Below are positions 18,699 to 28,616 of a DNA stretch of 64,000 bases, piece after piece; the stretch's first letter is position 1; every line of letters starts with the position of its first letter. Origin of the DNA: an uncultured Sutterellaceae bacterium (lineage in GTDB: Bacteria > Pseudomonadota > Gammaproteobacteria > Burkholderiales > Burkholderiaceae_F); contig CADBTW010000088.1 of NCBI GenBank assembly GCA_902797695.1, positions 1-64,000 of the forward strand. Reading direction: 5' to 3'. Made by a program: the position numbers and the translations under genes. The notes below the pieces were generated by a model. The model made no database searches, had not been told where the DNA came from, and worked only from the letters and a program-made list of their open reading frames with translations.

Positions 18699-19211
18699 AT
18701 GAGATTGACGACCAAGGGCCGGTTCGCCGTAACGGCGCTTCTCGACATGGCGGTCCACGCGGGCGAGCGGCCCGTTTCGCTCGCTGAAATCGCCGAGCGC
18801 CAGTCAATTTCCGTCGCCTACCTTGAGCAGCTCTTCGGAAAGCTCCGCCGCGCGGGGCTGGTGGTGAGCGTCCGGGGACCGGGCGGCGGCTACCGGCTGG
18901 CGCGCGCCCCTTCCGAGATTTCCGCTGCCGACATCGTGAACGTGGTCGAGGAGAGCCTCGACGCGACGCAGTGCGGCGGCTCGAACAGCTGCCACCACGA
19001 TGGTGCCGAATGCATGACGCACGAGCTTTGGGCGACGCTCAACCAGACGCTCGAGGGCGTCCTCGAGGACGCGACGCTCGAAAAGCTCGTGCGGCAGTAC
19101 GAGGAGCGCCAGAGGCTCGCCGCCTCCGGCATCGCGCTCGTCAAGATCGACCCCGCCGCCATGCGGCGGGGCCGGAAGAATTCACTGGCCCGCGAGAGCC
19201 ACGAGAAGTAA
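18699..19211 (+). CDS. iscR: Fe-S cluster assembly transcriptional regulator IscR
   Basis: A 170-residue Rrf2-family regulator with an N-terminal winged helix (1-70, MRLTTKGRFAVTALLDMA). The [2Fe-2S] ligands are C92, C98, C105 and H108. Known role: the cluster-loaded form represses isc and the apo form activates other targets. A strong AAAGGAGGA ribosome-binding site lies 10 bases before the ATG at 18699, so the longer open frame (from 18651) is not used. It is the first gene of the isc operon. The C-terminal 30 residues are basic and variable. Confidence 0.96.
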   Translation: MRLTTKGRFAVTALLDMAVHAGERPVSLAEIAERQSISVAYLEQLFGKLRRAGLVVSVRGPGGGYRLARAPSEISAADIVNVVEESLDATQCGGSNSCHHDGAECMTHELWATLNQTLEGVLEDATLEKLVRQYEERQRLAASGIALVKIDPAAMRRGRKNSLARESHEK

Positions 19212-19246
19212 AAGAGATCCCTTCCTGTTGCTAGGAGAAAAGCTAA

Positions 19247-20464
19247 ATGCTCAAACTGCCCGTCTATCTCGACTATTCCGCCACGACGCCCTGCGATCCC
19301 CGCGTTGTGAAGAAGATGGTTCCTTACCTGAATGAAATCTTCGGCAATCCGGCGAGTCGCAGCCACGCCTACGGCTGGGCTGCCGAGAAGGCGGTCGAAA
19401 CCGCCCGCGGTCAGGTCGCCGACCTGATCGGCGCCGATCCCCGCGAAATCGTCTTCACCTCTGGCGCGACCGAGGCCGACAACCTCGCGATCAAGGGTGC
19501 GGCGCATTTCTACAAGGACAAGGGCAAGCATCTCATCACGCAGAAGACCGAGCACAAGGCTGTCCTCGACTCGATGCGTCGCCTTGAGAGCGAAGGCTAC
19601 GAGGTGACCTACCTCGACGTCGACCAGTACGGCCTCGTCGACCCGAAGGCCCTCGAAGCGGCCATTCGTCCGGACACGACGCTCGTCTCCATCATGGCGG
19701 TGAACAACGAGATCGGGGCGATCCAGCCGATCCAGGAGATCGGCGAGATCTGCCACAAGCACGGCGTGCTCTTCCACGTCGACTCCACCCAGGCGATCGG
19801 GAAGCTCCACTTCGACATGAAGACCTGGCCGATCGACCTGATGAGCATGTCGAGCCACAAGGTCTACGGCCCGAAGGGCATCGGCGCGCTCTATGTCCGC
19901 CGCAAGCCCCGCGTCCGCATCGAGTGCCAGATCGACGGCGGCGGCCACGAGCGCGGCATGCGCTCCGGCACCCTCGCGACTCAGCAGATCGTCGGCATGG
20001 GCGAGGCCTACCGGATCCTGAAGGAGGAAATGGACACTGAGAACGAGCGGATCGAGAAGCTCCGCGACCGTCTCTGGGAAGGGATCCAGAAGAACATCCC
20101 CTGCATCGTTCTGAACGGCCCCACCGGCAAGGACCGCGTCGGCTTCAACCTGAACGTCTCCTTCGAGTACATCGAGGGCGAATCGCTCATGATGGCCTGC
20201 AAGAACCTCGCGGTTTCTTCGGGTTCCGCCTGCACGTCCGCGTCCCTCGAGCCGTCCTTCGTGCTGAAGGCGCTCGGCCGCCCGGACGAGCTCGCACACA
20301 GCTCGATCCGCTTTACCCTCGGCCGCTTCACGACGGAAGAGGAAATCGACTACACGGTGAAGGAACTCACGGCTGCCGTGAAGCGGCTTCGCGACATGTC
20401 CCCGCTCTGGGAAATGCACCTGAAGGGGATTGACACCGCGAAGGTCCAGTGGGCGAAGATGTAG
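19247..20464 (+). CDS. iscS: cysteine desulfurase IscS
   Basis: A 405-residue PLP enzyme (class V aminotransferase fold) that takes sulfur from cysteine and passes it as persulfide to IscU and tRNA-thiolation partners. The PLP lysine is in [17 protein letters not shown], and the active-site cysteine is C329 in [10 protein letters not shown]. The C-terminus ends in the IscU-interacting region typical of group I IscS. It lies 35 bases after iscR with an AGGAG ribosome-binding site. Confidence 0.98.
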   Translation: MLKLPVYLDYSATTPCDPRVVKKMVPYLNEIFGNPASRSHAYGWAAEKAVETARGQVADLIGADPREIVFTSGATEADNLAIKGAAHFYKDKGKHLITQKTEHKAVLDSMRRLESEGYEVTYLDVDQYGLVDPKALEAAIRPDTTLVSIMAVNNEIGAIQPIQEIGEICHKHGVLFHVDSTQAIGKLHFDMKTWPIDLMSMSSHKVYGPKGIGALYVRRKPRVRIECQIDGGGHERGMRSGTLATQQIVGMGEAYRILKEEMDTENERIEKLRDRLWEGIQKNIPCIVLNGPTGKDRVGFNLNVSFEYIEGESLMMACKNLAVSSGSACTSASLEPSFVLKALGRPDELAHSSIRFTLGRFTTEEEIDYTVKELTAAVKRLRDMSPLWEMHLKGIDTAKVQWAKM

Positions 20465-20579
20465 CGCCCGGCCCCTGGGCGGTGACGCCGGCCCTTGGCC
20501 GGCCCGGCCCGGGGCTGCGGTACGACACCCGGGGCGCTCGTTGCGCCCCGATGAGGAAAACAATAACGGAGTACAGAAA
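20465..20579 (+). other. GC-rich hairpin spacer between iscS and iscU
   Basis: The 115-base spacer holds a CCGGCC/GGCCGG hairpin and a GGGGCG/CGCCCC hairpin, with no T-run. In other bacteria RNA processing between iscS and iscU gives uneven expression, so these may be processing or stability elements (inference). Confidence 0.4.
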
Positions 20580-20981
20580 GTGCCCTATAGCGAGAAACTG
20601 ATTGACCACTACGAACATCCCCGCAACGTCGGCACGCTCGACGCTGATGCGAAGGACGTTGGAACCGGAATGGTCGGCGCCCCCGCCTGCGGCGACGTGA
20701 TGCGCCTCCAGATCAAGGTGGACGACAAGACCGGCATCATCGAGGACGCGAAGTTCAAGACCTACGGCTGCGGCTCGGCCATCGCGTCGAGCTCGCTTGT
20801 CACCGAATGGGTGAAGGGGAAGACGCTTGACGAGGCCCAGGCCCTCAAGAATTCCCAGATCGCCGAGGAGCTCGCGCTTCCGCCGGTGAAGATCCACTGC
20901 TCGATCCTCGCCGAGGACGCGGTGAAGGCCGCGATCGCCGACTACCGCGCGAAGCAGGCGAAGAAGGCCGAGGCGAAGTAG
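20580..20981 (+). CDS. iscU: Fe-S cluster scaffold protein IscU
   Basis: A 133-residue scaffold on which [2Fe-2S] clusters are built. Ligands are C37 (PACGD), C64 (YGCGS) and C107 (IHCSI), with D39 and H106. The HscA-recognition peptide LPPVK is at 100-104. The start is GTG at 20580 ([12 protein letters not shown]), with AACGGAG about 8 bases upstream. The open frame extends to 20430 but only as shadow sequence. A Lys/Ala-rich C-terminal tail is slightly longer than usual. Confidence 0.95.
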   Translation: MPYSEKLIDHYEHPRNVGTLDADAKDVGTGMVGAPACGDVMRLQIKVDDKTGIIEDAKFKTYGCGSAIASSSLVTEWVKGKTLDEAQALKNSQIAEELALPPVKIHCSILAEDAVKAAIADYRAKQAKKAEAK

Positions 20982-21002
20982 GAAGTCCCCCCCCTTGAGG
21001 AT

Positions 21003-21020
21003 CCTTCCGGAAACGGAAGG
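21003..21020 (+). other. GAAA-tetraloop hairpin upstream of iscA
   Basis: CCTTCCG (21003-21009) and CGGAAGG (21014-21020) form a perfect stem closed by GAAA, ending just before the iscA ribosome-binding site AGAGGAG. It is a possible mRNA-stability or processing element. Confidence 0.45.
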
Positions 21021-21036
21021 AGAGGAGAAGATTGAA

Positions 21037-21360
21037 ATGGCAGTTTCTTTAACCGAAAGCGCGGCAAAGCACGTCGCACAGTACCTTACGCGACGCGGCC
21101 ACGGAATCGGTCTCCGGGTTGGCGTGAAGACTTCGGGCTGCTCCGGTATGGCGTACAGCCTTGAGTTCGCGGACGCGGTCGATCCTGATGATCAGGTCTT
21201 TGAATCGAACGGGATCAAGGTGATCGTCGACCCGAAGAGCCTCGTCTACATCGACGGCACCGAGCTCGACTACGGCCGGGAAGGCCTGCAGGAGGGCTTC
21301 AAGTTCAAGAACCCGAACGAGAAGGAACACTGCGGCTGCGGCAAGTCCTTCAGCGTCTGA
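21037..21360 (+). CDS. iscA: iron-sulfur cluster assembly protein IscA
   Basis: A 107-residue A-type carrier (HesB family) with the three conserved cysteines C35 (TSGCSGM), C99 and C101 (HCGCG). It passes clusters or iron to apoproteins, mainly for [4Fe-4S] targets. The ATG at 21037 has AGAGGAG about 10 bases upstream. The in-frame extension to 20995 is not conserved. Confidence 0.96.
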   Translation: MAVSLTESAAKHVAQYLTRRGHGIGLRVGVKTSGCSGMAYSLEFADAVDPDDQVFESNGIKVIVDPKSLVYIDGTELDYGREGLQEGFKFKNPNEKEHCGCGKSFSV

Positions 21361-21376
21361 AGCCGGAACATTGAAA

Positions 21377-21889
21377 ATGTCGGACAAGATGGATTACTTC
21401 GAGCTTCTCGGGCTTCCGAGGAGCTTCCGGATCGACGGGAAGGCGCTTGAGGAAGGCTACCGGCGCGTGGAGCTTCAGGTCCACCCGGACCGCTTCGCCT
21501 CCGCTTCTCCCGCGGTTCGCCGCGTTGCCGAACAGTGGGCGCAGCGGGCGAACGAAGCCCGGGCGACGCTTTCCGATCCGCTGAAGCGCGCGGTCTATCT
21601 TTGCGAAGCCGCCGGGTGCCCGGTCGAGGCCGAGAGCAACACCCGGATGCCCGTTGACTTCCTGATGCAGCAGCTCGACTGGCGCGAGCGGCTCGAATCC
21701 GGCAAGGGGGACGCCGACGCGCTTGCAAGGCTCCGAGCCGAGGTTGCCGCCGAGCGCGACAGGACCATTGCCCGGATCGGGGAGTCGATCGACGAACGGA
21801 AGTCCCCGAAGGACGCCGTTCCCGACGTGAGGCGGCTGATGTTCATCGACAAGATGTCGCGCGACATCGCCTCGGTCGAGAAGCCCTAG
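21377..21889 (+). CDS. hscB: Fe-S co-chaperone HscB
   Basis: A 170-residue J-type co-chaperone that delivers IscU to HscA and stimulates its ATPase. The N-terminal J domain has the HPD motif (QVHPDRF), followed by a C-terminal three-helix IscU-binding domain. The ATG at 21377 lies 16 bases after iscA; a TTG two codons earlier is less likely. Confidence 0.95.
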   Translation: MSDKMDYFELLGLPRSFRIDGKALEEGYRRVELQVHPDRFASASPAVRRVAEQWAQRANEARATLSDPLKRAVYLCEAAGCPVEAESNTRMPVDFLMQQLDWRERLESGKGDADALARLRAEVAAERDRTIARIGESIDERKSPKDAVPDVRRLMFIDKMSRDIASVEKP

Positions 21890-21911
21890 ATCTAATTAAA
21901 GGAAACATTCC

Positions 21912-23777
21912 ATGGCTCTGCTTCAGATCGCCGAACCCGGCATGTCTGAAATCCCCCATTCCGTCCACCTCGCGGTCGGGATCGACCTCGGGACGACGAA
22001 CTCCCTTGTCGCTACCGTGAGGGACGGAAAGCCCGAGGTGCTGCCCGGCGAGGACGGATCCGACCTTCTTCCCTCCGTCGTCCGGTACCTTCCGGACGGA
22101 TCGGCAGAAGTGGGCCGCAGGGCGCTTGAGGAAGCGTCGTCGGATCCCCGGAACACGATTTCAAGCGCGAAGCGCCTGATCGGGAGAACGCTTTCTGAAA
22201 TCGAGGATCCCTCGCGGCTTCCGTTCAAGCTGCTTGAGAGCCCTGGAATGGTGAAGATCGAGACCGCGGCCGGCGTGAAGACCCCTGAAGAGGTGTCCTC
22301 CGAAGTGCTTAAGGTTCTCCGGGCCCGTGCCGAGAAGGCGCTGGACGGGGAGCTCGTCGGCGCCGTCATCACCTGTCCCGCTTACTTCGACGACGCGCAG
22401 CGCCAGGCGACGAAGGACGCGGGGCGGCTCGCGGGCCTGAACGTCCTCAGGCTCCTGAACGAGCCGACGGCTGCGGCGCTCGCCTACGGCCTCGACAAGG
22501 AGGCCGAGGGCACTTACATCGTCTACGACCTCGGGGGAGGCACGTTCGACGTTTCGATCCTGAAGCTTGACCGCGGCGTTTTCCAGGTCCTCGCGACGGG
22601 GGGCGACTCGGCGCTCGGAGGGGACGACTTCGACCGCAGGATCTACGGCTGGGCCGTGAGCGAGGCGAGGCTCGACGAGGCTGCCCTTACGGCCTCTGAC
22701 CGCCGGAAGCTTCTCGCCGAGAGCCGTGCCGCGAAGGAAAGGCTTTCAAGCACGCTTGAAACGGACTTCTCGGTTGTGCTTGAGAGCGGGGAAATGCTTT
22801 CCCTCCGCCTCGGGCGGAAGGAGTTTGAGGAATCAACGAAGGACATCCTCGCGCGGGCCCTCGACGCCGTGCGCTCCACCATGGCGGACGCGAAGCTCGC
22901 TCCCTCCGACATCAAGGGGATCGTTCTCGTCGGCGGCGCGACCCGCATGCCTATGGTGCGTTCCCAGATCGAGTCCTTCTTCGGCCGCGAGCCGCTCGCG
23001 GGAATTGACCCGGACTGCGTGGTCGCGGTCGGCGCGGCGATCCAGGCGAACAAGCTCGCCGGGAACGAGGTCGACAAGGATTTCCTGCTTCTCGACGTCA
23101 CGCCGCTCTCGCTTGGGCTTGAGACGATGGGCGGGCTTGTCGAAAAGGTGATCCCGAGGAATACGCCCATTCCGGTTGCCCGGGCCCAGGACTTCACCAC
23201 GTTCCGCGATGGCCAGACCGCCATGGCGATCCACGTGGTTCAGGGCGAGCGGGAGCTTGTCGACAAGTGCCGGTCGCTCGCACGCTTTGAGCTACGGGGC
23301 ATCCCGCCGATGGTGGCTGGCGCCGCGCGCATCCGCGTAACCTTTCAGGTTGATGCGGACGGCCTTCTTTCGGTGAGCGCCCGCGAGCAGGAAACGGGGG
23401 TTGAAAGTTCGGTCACCGTGAAGCCCTCCTACGGTCTTTCAGACGACGACATCGTGAGGATGCTTCGCGAAGGGAATCAGGCTGCGGCGGAGGACAAGGA
23501 AGCCCGAGATCTCCGTGAAGCCCAGGTCGAGGCGAAGCGGATCGTCGAATCGACGGTGGGAGCGCTCGCCGCGGACTCCGACCTCCTTTCCCCGGACGAG
23601 GAGAAGAAGATCCGCGATCTGGTCCGCCAGACCCTCGAATTGGCTGAGGGCAGCGACGCGAAGGCAATCAAGGACTCGATGGACGCCCTCGCCAAATCGA
23701 CTGAGCATTTCGCCGAGCTCCGCATGGATCGCAGCATCCGGCAGGCACTCGCCGGACACAATGTGAATGACATCTGA
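21912..23777 (+). CDS. hscA: Fe-S chaperone HscA (Hsp70 family)
   Basis: A 621-residue specialised Hsp70 that releases clusters from IscU. The ATPase domain starts with [14 protein letters not shown] (about 23-36) and has [12 protein letters not shown] and [11 protein letters not shown]. The substrate-binding domain and helical lid follow (about 390-621). It binds the LPPVK peptide of IscU. It is preceded by AAAGGAAA and follows hscB by 22 bases. Confidence 0.97.
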   Translation: MALLQIAEPGMSEIPHSVHLAVGIDLGTTNSLVATVRDGKPEVLPGEDGSDLLPSVVRYLPDGSAEVGRRALEEASSDPRNTISSAKRLIGRTLSEIEDPSRLPFKLLESPGMVKIETAAGVKTPEEVSSEVLKVLRARAEKALDGELVGAVITCPAYFDDAQRQATKDAGRLAGLNVLRLLNEPTAAALAYGLDKEAEGTYIVYDLGGGTFDVSILKLDRGVFQVLATGGDSALGGDDFDRRIYGWAVSEARLDEAALTASDRRKLLAESRAAKERLSSTLETDFSVVLESGEMLSLRLGRKEFEESTKDILARALDAVRSTMADAKLAPSDIKGIVLVGGATRMPMVRSQIESFFGREPLAGIDPDCVVAVGAAIQANKLAGNEVDKDFLLLDVTPLSLGLETMGGLVEKVIPRNTPIPVARAQDFTTFRDGQTAMAIHVVQGERELVDKCRSLARFELRGIPPMVAGAARIRVTFQVDADGLLSVSAREQETGVESSVTVKPSYGLSDDDIVRMLREGNQAAAEDKEARDLREAQVEAKRIVESTVGALAADSDLLSPDEEKKIRDLVRQTLELAEGSDAKAIKDSMDALAKSTEHFAELRMDRSIRQALAGHNVNDI

Positions 23778-23796
23778 TCTGGAGGAGGAATCTGTC

Positions 23797-24135
23797 ATGC
23801 CGAAGATTACCGTTCTGCCTCACCCGAAGTACTGCCCCGAAGGGGCGGAGTTTGAAATGCAGCCCGGGGAGAACCTGATCCGCGGGATGCTCGCTCACGG
23901 AGTGAAGATTGAGCACGCCTGCGAAATGTCCTGCGCCTGCGCGACCTGCCACGTGATCGTGAGGAAGGGGTTCGATTCGCTAGAAGAGCCTTCCGACCGC
24001 GAGTTCGACTGCCTTGACAGGGCCTGGGGGGTCGGGCCGCTTTCCCGCCTTTCCTGCCAGGTGAAGATCGGAACCGAGGACCTCACTATCGAGCTCCCGA
24101 AGTACACGAGGAACCAGGTTTCGGAGGACGACTAG
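23797..24135 (+). CDS. fdx: [2Fe-2S] ferredoxin of the Isc system
   Basis: A 112-residue adrenodoxin-type ferredoxin that supplies electrons for cluster assembly. Ligands are C42, C48, C51 and C87 in the C-X5-C-X2-C...C pattern. A strong GGAGGAGG ribosome-binding site lies 9 bases before the ATG at 23797; a longer in-frame start at 23767 would overlap hscA. Confidence 0.97.
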   Translation: MPKITVLPHPKYCPEGAEFEMQPGENLIRGMLAHGVKIEHACEMSCACATCHVIVRKGFDSLEEPSDREFDCLDRAWGVGPLSRLSCQVKIGTEDLTIELPKYTRNQVSEDD

Positions 24136-24136
24136 G

Positions 24137-24334
24137 ATGCTTACTTGGAAGAACACGCTGGAGATCGGCGAGGAGCTTTTCGACGCGAATCCAGATCTCG
24201 ACCCGACGACGCTTAGGTTCACCGAGCTTCACGACATGGTCTGTTCGCTTCCGGATTTTTCCGACGACCCCGAAAAATCGTCGGAAGCGATCCTCGAGGC
24301 AATCCTCCAGGCGTGGCTCGACGAGCGGGACTGA
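24137..24334 (+). CDS. iscX: Fe-S assembly protein IscX
   Basis: A 65-residue acidic protein ([31 protein letters not shown], split across the domain) of the IscX/YfhJ family. It binds IscS and iron and slows cluster assembly. It begins 1 base after fdx and ends the isc operon; a strong terminator follows. Confidence 0.95.
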   Translation: MLTWKNTLEIGEELFDANPDLDPTTLRFTELHDMVCSLPDFSDDPEKSSEAILEAILQAWLDERD

Positions 24335-24367
24335 GCGTCGCCCGCCCTCATGCGGGGATTCAGGAGA

Positions 24368-24399
24368 GGGGAGGTCCCGTCGGGCCTCCCCTTTTTTTT
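24368..24399 (+). terminator. terminator of the isc operon
   Basis: GGGGAGG (24368-24374) pairs with CCTCCCC (24385-24391), with an inner CCCG/CGGG pair and a TTTTTTTT tail. Confidence 0.92.
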
Positions 24400-24533
24400 C
24401 GGAAATTTTCGAAAATTTACCCGGCGGCGGGGCGTTTTTCGGAATGTTTTCCCTAAACTTTCCCGACAGGTGTCCCTGCAGGGACTTTCAGGATGTCCCC
24501 TGGAGGTCTGCGAGGAAGAACGGAGGTTTTTCC

Positions 24534-24956
24534 ATGACGAACCATTGTCTTTCGCGCCGCGCTTTGGTCATCGGCGCTGCGGCGCTTCTTGCCTCTGCCG
24601 CGTGGGCGGAGCCGAACTGGAACTCGGCGCCTGGACGCCATTACGACAGGAACGGCAGCTATACCGGGAAGGTGGATCCTAAGACCGGAAGGGAATATGA
24701 CAGGTACGGGTCGTATGTCGGGAAAACGGATCCGAGGACAGGGAAGAAGTACGACAGGTACGGATCCTATGAGGGGAAGGAGGATCCGCGCACGGGGCGC
24801 CGCTACGACAAGTACGGGAGCTACGCCGGGAAGGTGGACCAGAAGACCGGCCGGGAGTATGACAAGTACGGTTCGTACATCGGGAAAACAGATCCGAGGA
24901 CCGGCCGCCGCTACGACCGGAACGGAAGCTACGTAGGGAAGACCACTCCGAGGTAG
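24534..24956 (+). CDS. secreted protein of 18-residue YD-GSY-GK repeats
   Basis: A 140-residue protein with a Tat-like signal (LSRRALVIGAAALLASAAWA, to about residue 26). The mature part consists of five full and one partial 18-residue repeats with consensus YDRYGSYVGKTDPRTGRR. Each repeat has Tyr-Asp at its start, Gly-Ser-Tyr at 5-7, Gly-Lys at 9-10 and Thr-Gly at 15-16. The pattern resembles short-repeat beta proteins annotated as 5-fold beta-flower or DUF-type proteins, and a closed small beta structure is plausible. The function is unknown. CGGAGG precedes the ATG at 24534 (13 bases apart to the centre). The gene stands alone between the isc operon and argF. Confidence 0.72.
   Translation: MTNHCLSRRALVIGAAALLASAAWAEPNWNSAPGRHYDRNGSYTGKVDPKTGREYDRYGSYVGKTDPRTGKKYDRYGSYEGKEDPRTGRRYDKYGSYAGKVDQKTGREYDKYGSYIGKTDPRTGRRYDRNGSYVGKTTPR
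24642..24953 (+). repeat. 54-base tandem repeat encoding the YD-GSY-GK units
   Basis: Units start at 24642, 24696, 24750, 24804, 24858 and 24912 (the last is 42 bases). Synonymous codons vary between units (GACAGG, GACAAG, GACCGG), so protein sequence is conserved more than DNA, which suggests selection rather than recent amplification. Confidence 0.85.
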
Positions 24957-25062
24957 CGGGTTCCTGCGGGCGGAAACTCCCCGGCCGGACCGCTGAGGTA
25001 AGATTTTCCAATTCAGGGGGCCCTTCCTTCGAGGGCCCGGAAAACATAAAGGATCCGTTGAA

Positions 25063-26067
25063 ATGCCCTTTAATCTCCGTGGACGCAGCCTTCTCAGCCT
25101 CTGCCACCACACGCCTGCTGAAATCTCCTACCTAGTCGACCTCGCCGAGGACCTGAAGCGCGCGAAGCGGGCGGGCACCGAGGTGCCGAGGCTTCAGGGC
25201 AGGAATATTGCGCTTCTCTTCGAGAAGACGTCGACCCGCACCCGGAGCTCCTTCGAGGTGGCTGCGGCGGACCAGGGAGCGCACACGACGTTCTTCGGCC
25301 CGACCGACTCCCAATTCGGCCGCAAGGAGAGCGTGAAGGATTCGGCCCGCGTGTTCGGACAGATCTATGACGCGATCGAGTACCGCGGCTTCGCCCAGAA
25401 GACCGTCGAGGACCTCGCACGCTACTCCGGGGTGCCGGTCTTCAACGGCCTTACGGACGAGTGGCATCCGACCCAGATGCTCTGCGACCTCCTCACAATG
25501 CGCGAGCATTCCGGGAAGCCCTTCAACAGGATCAGCTTCGCCTACATGGGAGACGCCCGATTCAATACTGGGAATTCCCTCCTCATGATCGGGGCGAAGA
25601 TGGGAATGGACGTCAGGATCGGTGCTCCGAAGGCCTACTGGCCTGCTCCCGAGATCCTGAAGATGTGCGAAAGATTCGCGAAGGCGTCCGGCGCCCGGAT
25701 CACGCTCACCGAGGACCCTGAGGAAGCCGTCCGGGGTGTCGACTTCATCCATACCGACATCTGGGTTTCGATGGGAGAGCCCGCCGACGTCTGGGACAAG
25801 CGCATCGCGGACCTCAGGCCCTACCAGGTGAACTCCGCCCTCATGAAGGCGTCCGGCAATCCGCACGTGAAGTTCATGCACTGCCTCCCCGCCTACCATA
25901 ACGACGAAACCGAAGTGGGCCGCGCGGTGATCAAGGCGCATCCCGAGCTCGCGTCCGGGGTCGAGGTGACGGAAGAGGTGTTCGAGTCTCCCTCCTCGAT
26001 CGTGTTCGAGCAGGCCGGGAACCGTCTCCATACGATCAAGGCGGTGATGGTCGCGGCCCTCGCCTGA
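25063..26067 (+). CDS. argF: ornithine carbamoyltransferase
   Basis: A 334-residue enzyme that makes citrulline from ornithine and carbamoyl phosphate. The carbamoyl-phosphate loop STRTR is at 57-61, followed by HPTQ, the ornithine-site motif DIWVSMGE and the HCLPA motif near 273. The length and sequence fit the long ArgF/ArcB branch. With no arcA or arcC beside it, an arginine-synthesis role is more likely than catabolism, but sequence alone does not decide. A GGGCCCT/AGGGCCC hairpin lies just upstream (25018-25038). Confidence 0.93.
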   Translation: MPFNLRGRSLLSLCHHTPAEISYLVDLAEDLKRAKRAGTEVPRLQGRNIALLFEKTSTRTRSSFEVAAADQGAHTTFFGPTDSQFGRKESVKDSARVFGQIYDAIEYRGFAQKTVEDLARYSGVPVFNGLTDEWHPTQMLCDLLTMREHSGKPFNRISFAYMGDARFNTGNSLLMIGAKMGMDVRIGAPKAYWPAPEILKMCERFAKASGARITLTEDPEEAVRGVDFIHTDIWVSMGEPADVWDKRIADLRPYQVNSALMKASGNPHVKFMHCLPAYHNDETEVGRAVIKAHPELASGVEVTEEVFESPSSIVFEQAGNRLHTIKAVMVAALA

Positions 26068-26106
26068 GCGTTCCCCTTCATGTTTCCGGCGCCGGCCGGA
26101 AAGGGA

Positions 26107-26138
26107 AAAGCCCTGCAGTTCATTCACTGCAGGGCTTT
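26107..26138. terminator. bidirectional terminator between argF and the Nudix gene
   Basis: AAAGCCCTGCAGT (26107-26119) pairs with ACTGCAGGGCTTT (26126-26138), with A- and T-runs on the two sides, for convergent genes. Confidence 0.9.
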
Positions 26139-26164
26139 CTTCATGCCTGAGGCGTGGCAGGAGC

Positions 26165-27010
26165 CTATGGCCTGAAAGGCTTGTAGAAGCCTTCGGGGAG
26201 GATCTTCCCGGTTCTCTCAGCGAGCCATGCGAGAACCGCAAGGCTCGCTTCGGCGGTCACCTTGCCGCGCGCGACGAGCTCCGCCATCTGGTCCGGGTCT
26301 AGGAGCTCCGTCGCCTGGACTTCCCCGTCGAGGTTCCGGGGAATGACGCCGTCCCGGAGCGATGCGTTGTAGCAGAGTGTGCGCTCGAGCATCCAGCCCG
26401 TGGTCGTCGGCCGGCTGCTGAAGAACGTGACGTAGGGCGCAAGCTCGTAGTCGGATTCGGAGAGCCCCGCTTCCTCGTGGGCTTCGCGTCGCATCGCCTC
26501 CTCGGGCGTCTCGCCCGCGGAGACCATGCCGGCCGCGAGGTTGTCCCACTTGCCCGGGTTGATTGCCTTCGAGTCCGAACGCTGCGAGGTCCATATGCGG
26601 CCGTCCGAAGCCACCCCGTTCATGTGGACCGCTACGGTGACAAGCCCGAGGAGCCGGAATGCGCTTCGCTCCATCACGGCAAGGCGCGAGCCGCCCGCGA
26701 TCGGGCGGACATCAAGGAGCTCGTCCCGCCAGGCGGTGATCCGGCCTTCATCCCGGAGAAGTGAAGCGGCGGCGGCAAGGGCCGCGGCCCGCGCTTCTTC
26801 GGTCATCCCCTCGTCCACGAGCGTCAGCCGATTCCCGTCGAACACGAATCCCTTCACGCGGGACGCGATCAGCCGGGCGTCATCCTCAAGCACGGAGCCT
26901 GTTTCGACCGTGCCGATATAGAAGCCCTTCCGCTTCCTGTCGAAGGGCGTCGCCGCCTGCTTCGAATACTTCGCGAAGGACTTCCCGATCCGCCACTTTG
27001 TGTCAGTCAT
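26165..27010 (-). CDS. Nudix hydrolase with N-terminal DUF4743 domain
   Basis: A 281-residue protein. The complete Nudix box, GX5EX7REUXEEXGU, is at 161-183 (GMVSAGETPEEAMRREAHEEAGL, written as start GMVSAGE and end REAHEEAGL). The N-terminal 120 residues match the DUF4743 region found in fungal and bacterial thiamine-pyrophosphatase-like Nudix proteins. It hydrolyses a nucleoside diphosphate linked to another moiety; the substrate is unknown. It is the last gene of the minus-strand cluster, 15 bases after lysS. Confidence 0.85.
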   Translation of the reverse strand: MTDTKWRIGKSFAKYSKQAATPFDRKRKGFYIGTVETGSVLEDDARLIASRVKGFVFDGNRLTLVDEGMTEEARAAALAAAASLLRDEGRITAWRDELLDVRPIAGGSRLAVMERSAFRLLGLVTVAVHMNGVASDGRIWTSQRSDSKAINPGKWDNLAAGMVSAGETPEEAMRREAHEEAGLSESDYELAPYVTFFSSRPTTTGWMLERTLCYNASLRDGVIPRNLDGEVQATELLDPDQMAELVARGKVTAEASLAVLAWLAERTGKILPEGFYKPFRP

Positions 27011-27025
27011 CGGTCGCGCGTCCCG

Positions 27026-28561
27026 CTACTTGATCGAAAGCCCGGTTTCCCGGCGCATCTGCGGGAAGAGCAGCACGTCGCGGATGCTCGGCGCATCGGT
27101 GAGGAGCATCACGAGGCGGTCGATGCCGATGCCGCAGCCGGAAGTCGGGGCGAGGCCGTACTCGAGCGCGCGGATGTAGTCCGCGTCGTAGTACATCGCC
27201 TCGTCGTCGCCCTTGCTCTTCGCGTCGGCCTGCGCCTTGAAGCGGCGGGCCTGGTCGTCAGGGTCGTTCAGCTCGGAGAAGCCGTTCGCGTGCTCGCGGC
27301 CGACGATGTATAGCTCGAAGCGCTCGCAGACGCTCGGGTCGGAGTCGGAGGCACGGGCGAGCGGCGACACCTCGGTCGGGAAGTCGATGAGGAAGGTCGG
27401 GCGGATGAGCTTCTCCTCGGCGACGAGGTCGAACATCGCCATGAGGAGGGTGCCCTTGCCGACGAAGTCCTTCTGGGGCTCGCCGCGGCGGGCGAGCTCT
27501 GAGCGCATGAACGCTTCGTCGTCAAGCTGCTCCGAGGTGTAGTCGGAGTACTTCATGATCGCCTGCTTCGGGGTGAGGCGGTCGAAGGGCTTCGAGAGGT
27601 CGACTGTCGTGCCCTGGTACTGGACCACGGCGGATCCGGTCGCCTTGATGGCAGCGTAGCGGATCAGCTCCTCGGTGAAGTCCATCTGGATCTTGTAGTC
27701 CCAGTAGGTCGCGTACCACTCGATCGTCGTGAACTCGGGATTGTGGCGCACGTCCATCCCCTCGTTCCGGAAGCAGCGGTTCATGTCGTAGACGCGCTCG
27801 AACCCGCCGACCACGAGCCTCTTCAGGTAGAGCTCGGGGGCGATCCTGAGGTAGAGGTCCTCATCAAGCGCGTTGTGGTGCGTGATGAAGGGCTTCGCGT
27901 TGGCGCCGCCCGGGATCGGGTGCAGCATCGGAGTCTCCACTTCCATGAAGCGGTTCTTCGCCATGAACTCGCGGATCGCGGCGAGCACCTTGGAGCGCGT
28001 GACGAAGCGGTTGCGCGAGGCCTCGTTCGTCATGAGGTCGACGTAGCGCTGGCGGTAGATAAGCTCGGGGTCGGTGATGCCCTTGTGCTTGTCAGGGAGC
28101 GGACGGATCGACTTCGTGAGGAGGCGAAGCGCTTCGACGTGGATCGAGAGCTCTCCGGTCCGGGTCTTGAAGAGGTAGCCGGTCGTCCCGACGATGTCCC
28201 CGACGTCCCAGGTCTTGACGGCCTTGTACTTCTCTTCCCCGAGCGCGTCGCGCTGGACGAAGAACTGGATCGAGCCGGTCATGTCGCGGACCGTGAGGAA
28301 CATCACCTTGCCCATCACGCGCTTCAGCATGATGCGGCCGGCGGCCTGCACCTCGATCCTTTCGCCCGCCTCGAGCTCCTCGCGGGTCTTTTCGCCGTAG
28401 GTCGCGCGGAGGTCCCCGAAGTAGTCTTTCCTCCGGAAGTCGTTCGGATACGCGACGCCCGAGTCGCGGAGCGCCTGCAGCTTCGCGCGGCGCTCGGCGA
28501 TGATGTGGTTCTCGTCCTCTGCCGCGGGAGCGGCGGCGGCCTTGTCCTTTTGTTCGGTCAT
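27026..28561 (-). CDS. lysS: lysine--tRNA ligase, class II
   Basis: A 511-residue class IIb synthetase. The N-terminal OB-fold anticodon domain (about 70-185) is followed by motif 1 ([21 protein letters not shown], in parts), motif 2 ([15 protein letters not shown]) and motif 3 ([15 protein letters not shown]). The first 20 residues are an Ala/Glu/Lys-rich extension. CAGGAACC precedes the ATG. prfB lies 55 bases upstream, the same prfB-lysS order as in E. coli and Xanthomonas. Confidence 0.98.
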   Translation of the reverse strand: MTEQKDKAAAAPAAEDENHIIAERRAKLQALRDSGVAYPNDFRRKDYFGDLRATYGEKTREELEAGERIEVQAAGRIMLKRVMGKVMFLTVRDMTGSIQFFVQRDALGEEKYKAVKTWDVGDIVGTTGYLFKTRTGELSIHVEALRLLTKSIRPLPDKHKGITDPELIYRQRYVDLMTNEASRNRFVTRSKVLAAIREFMAKNRFMEVETPMLHPIPGGANAKPFITHHNALDEDLYLRIAPELYLKRLVVGGFERVYDMNRCFRNEGMDVRHNPEFTTIEWYATYWDYKIQMDFTEELIRYAAIKATGSAVVQYQGTTVDLSKPFDRLTPKQAIMKYSDYTSEQLDDEAFMRSELARRGEPQKDFVGKGTLLMAMFDLVAEEKLIRPTFLIDFPTEVSPLARASDSDPSVCERFELYIVGREHANGFSELNDPDDQARRFKAQADAKSKGDDEAMYYDADYIRALEYGLAPTSGCGIGIDRLVMLLTDAPSIRDVLLFPQMRRETGLSIK

Positions 28562-28616
28562 TCTTGGTTCCTGTTTCCTGAAAGTTCTTTTCCCGGAAGC
28601 CCAGGGAGGGCCTCCG

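Noticed and set aside
24642..24953. Regular 54-base repeats that could look like a CRISPR array
   Set aside because: There are no unique spacers, and the repeats are in frame in a signal-peptide protein.
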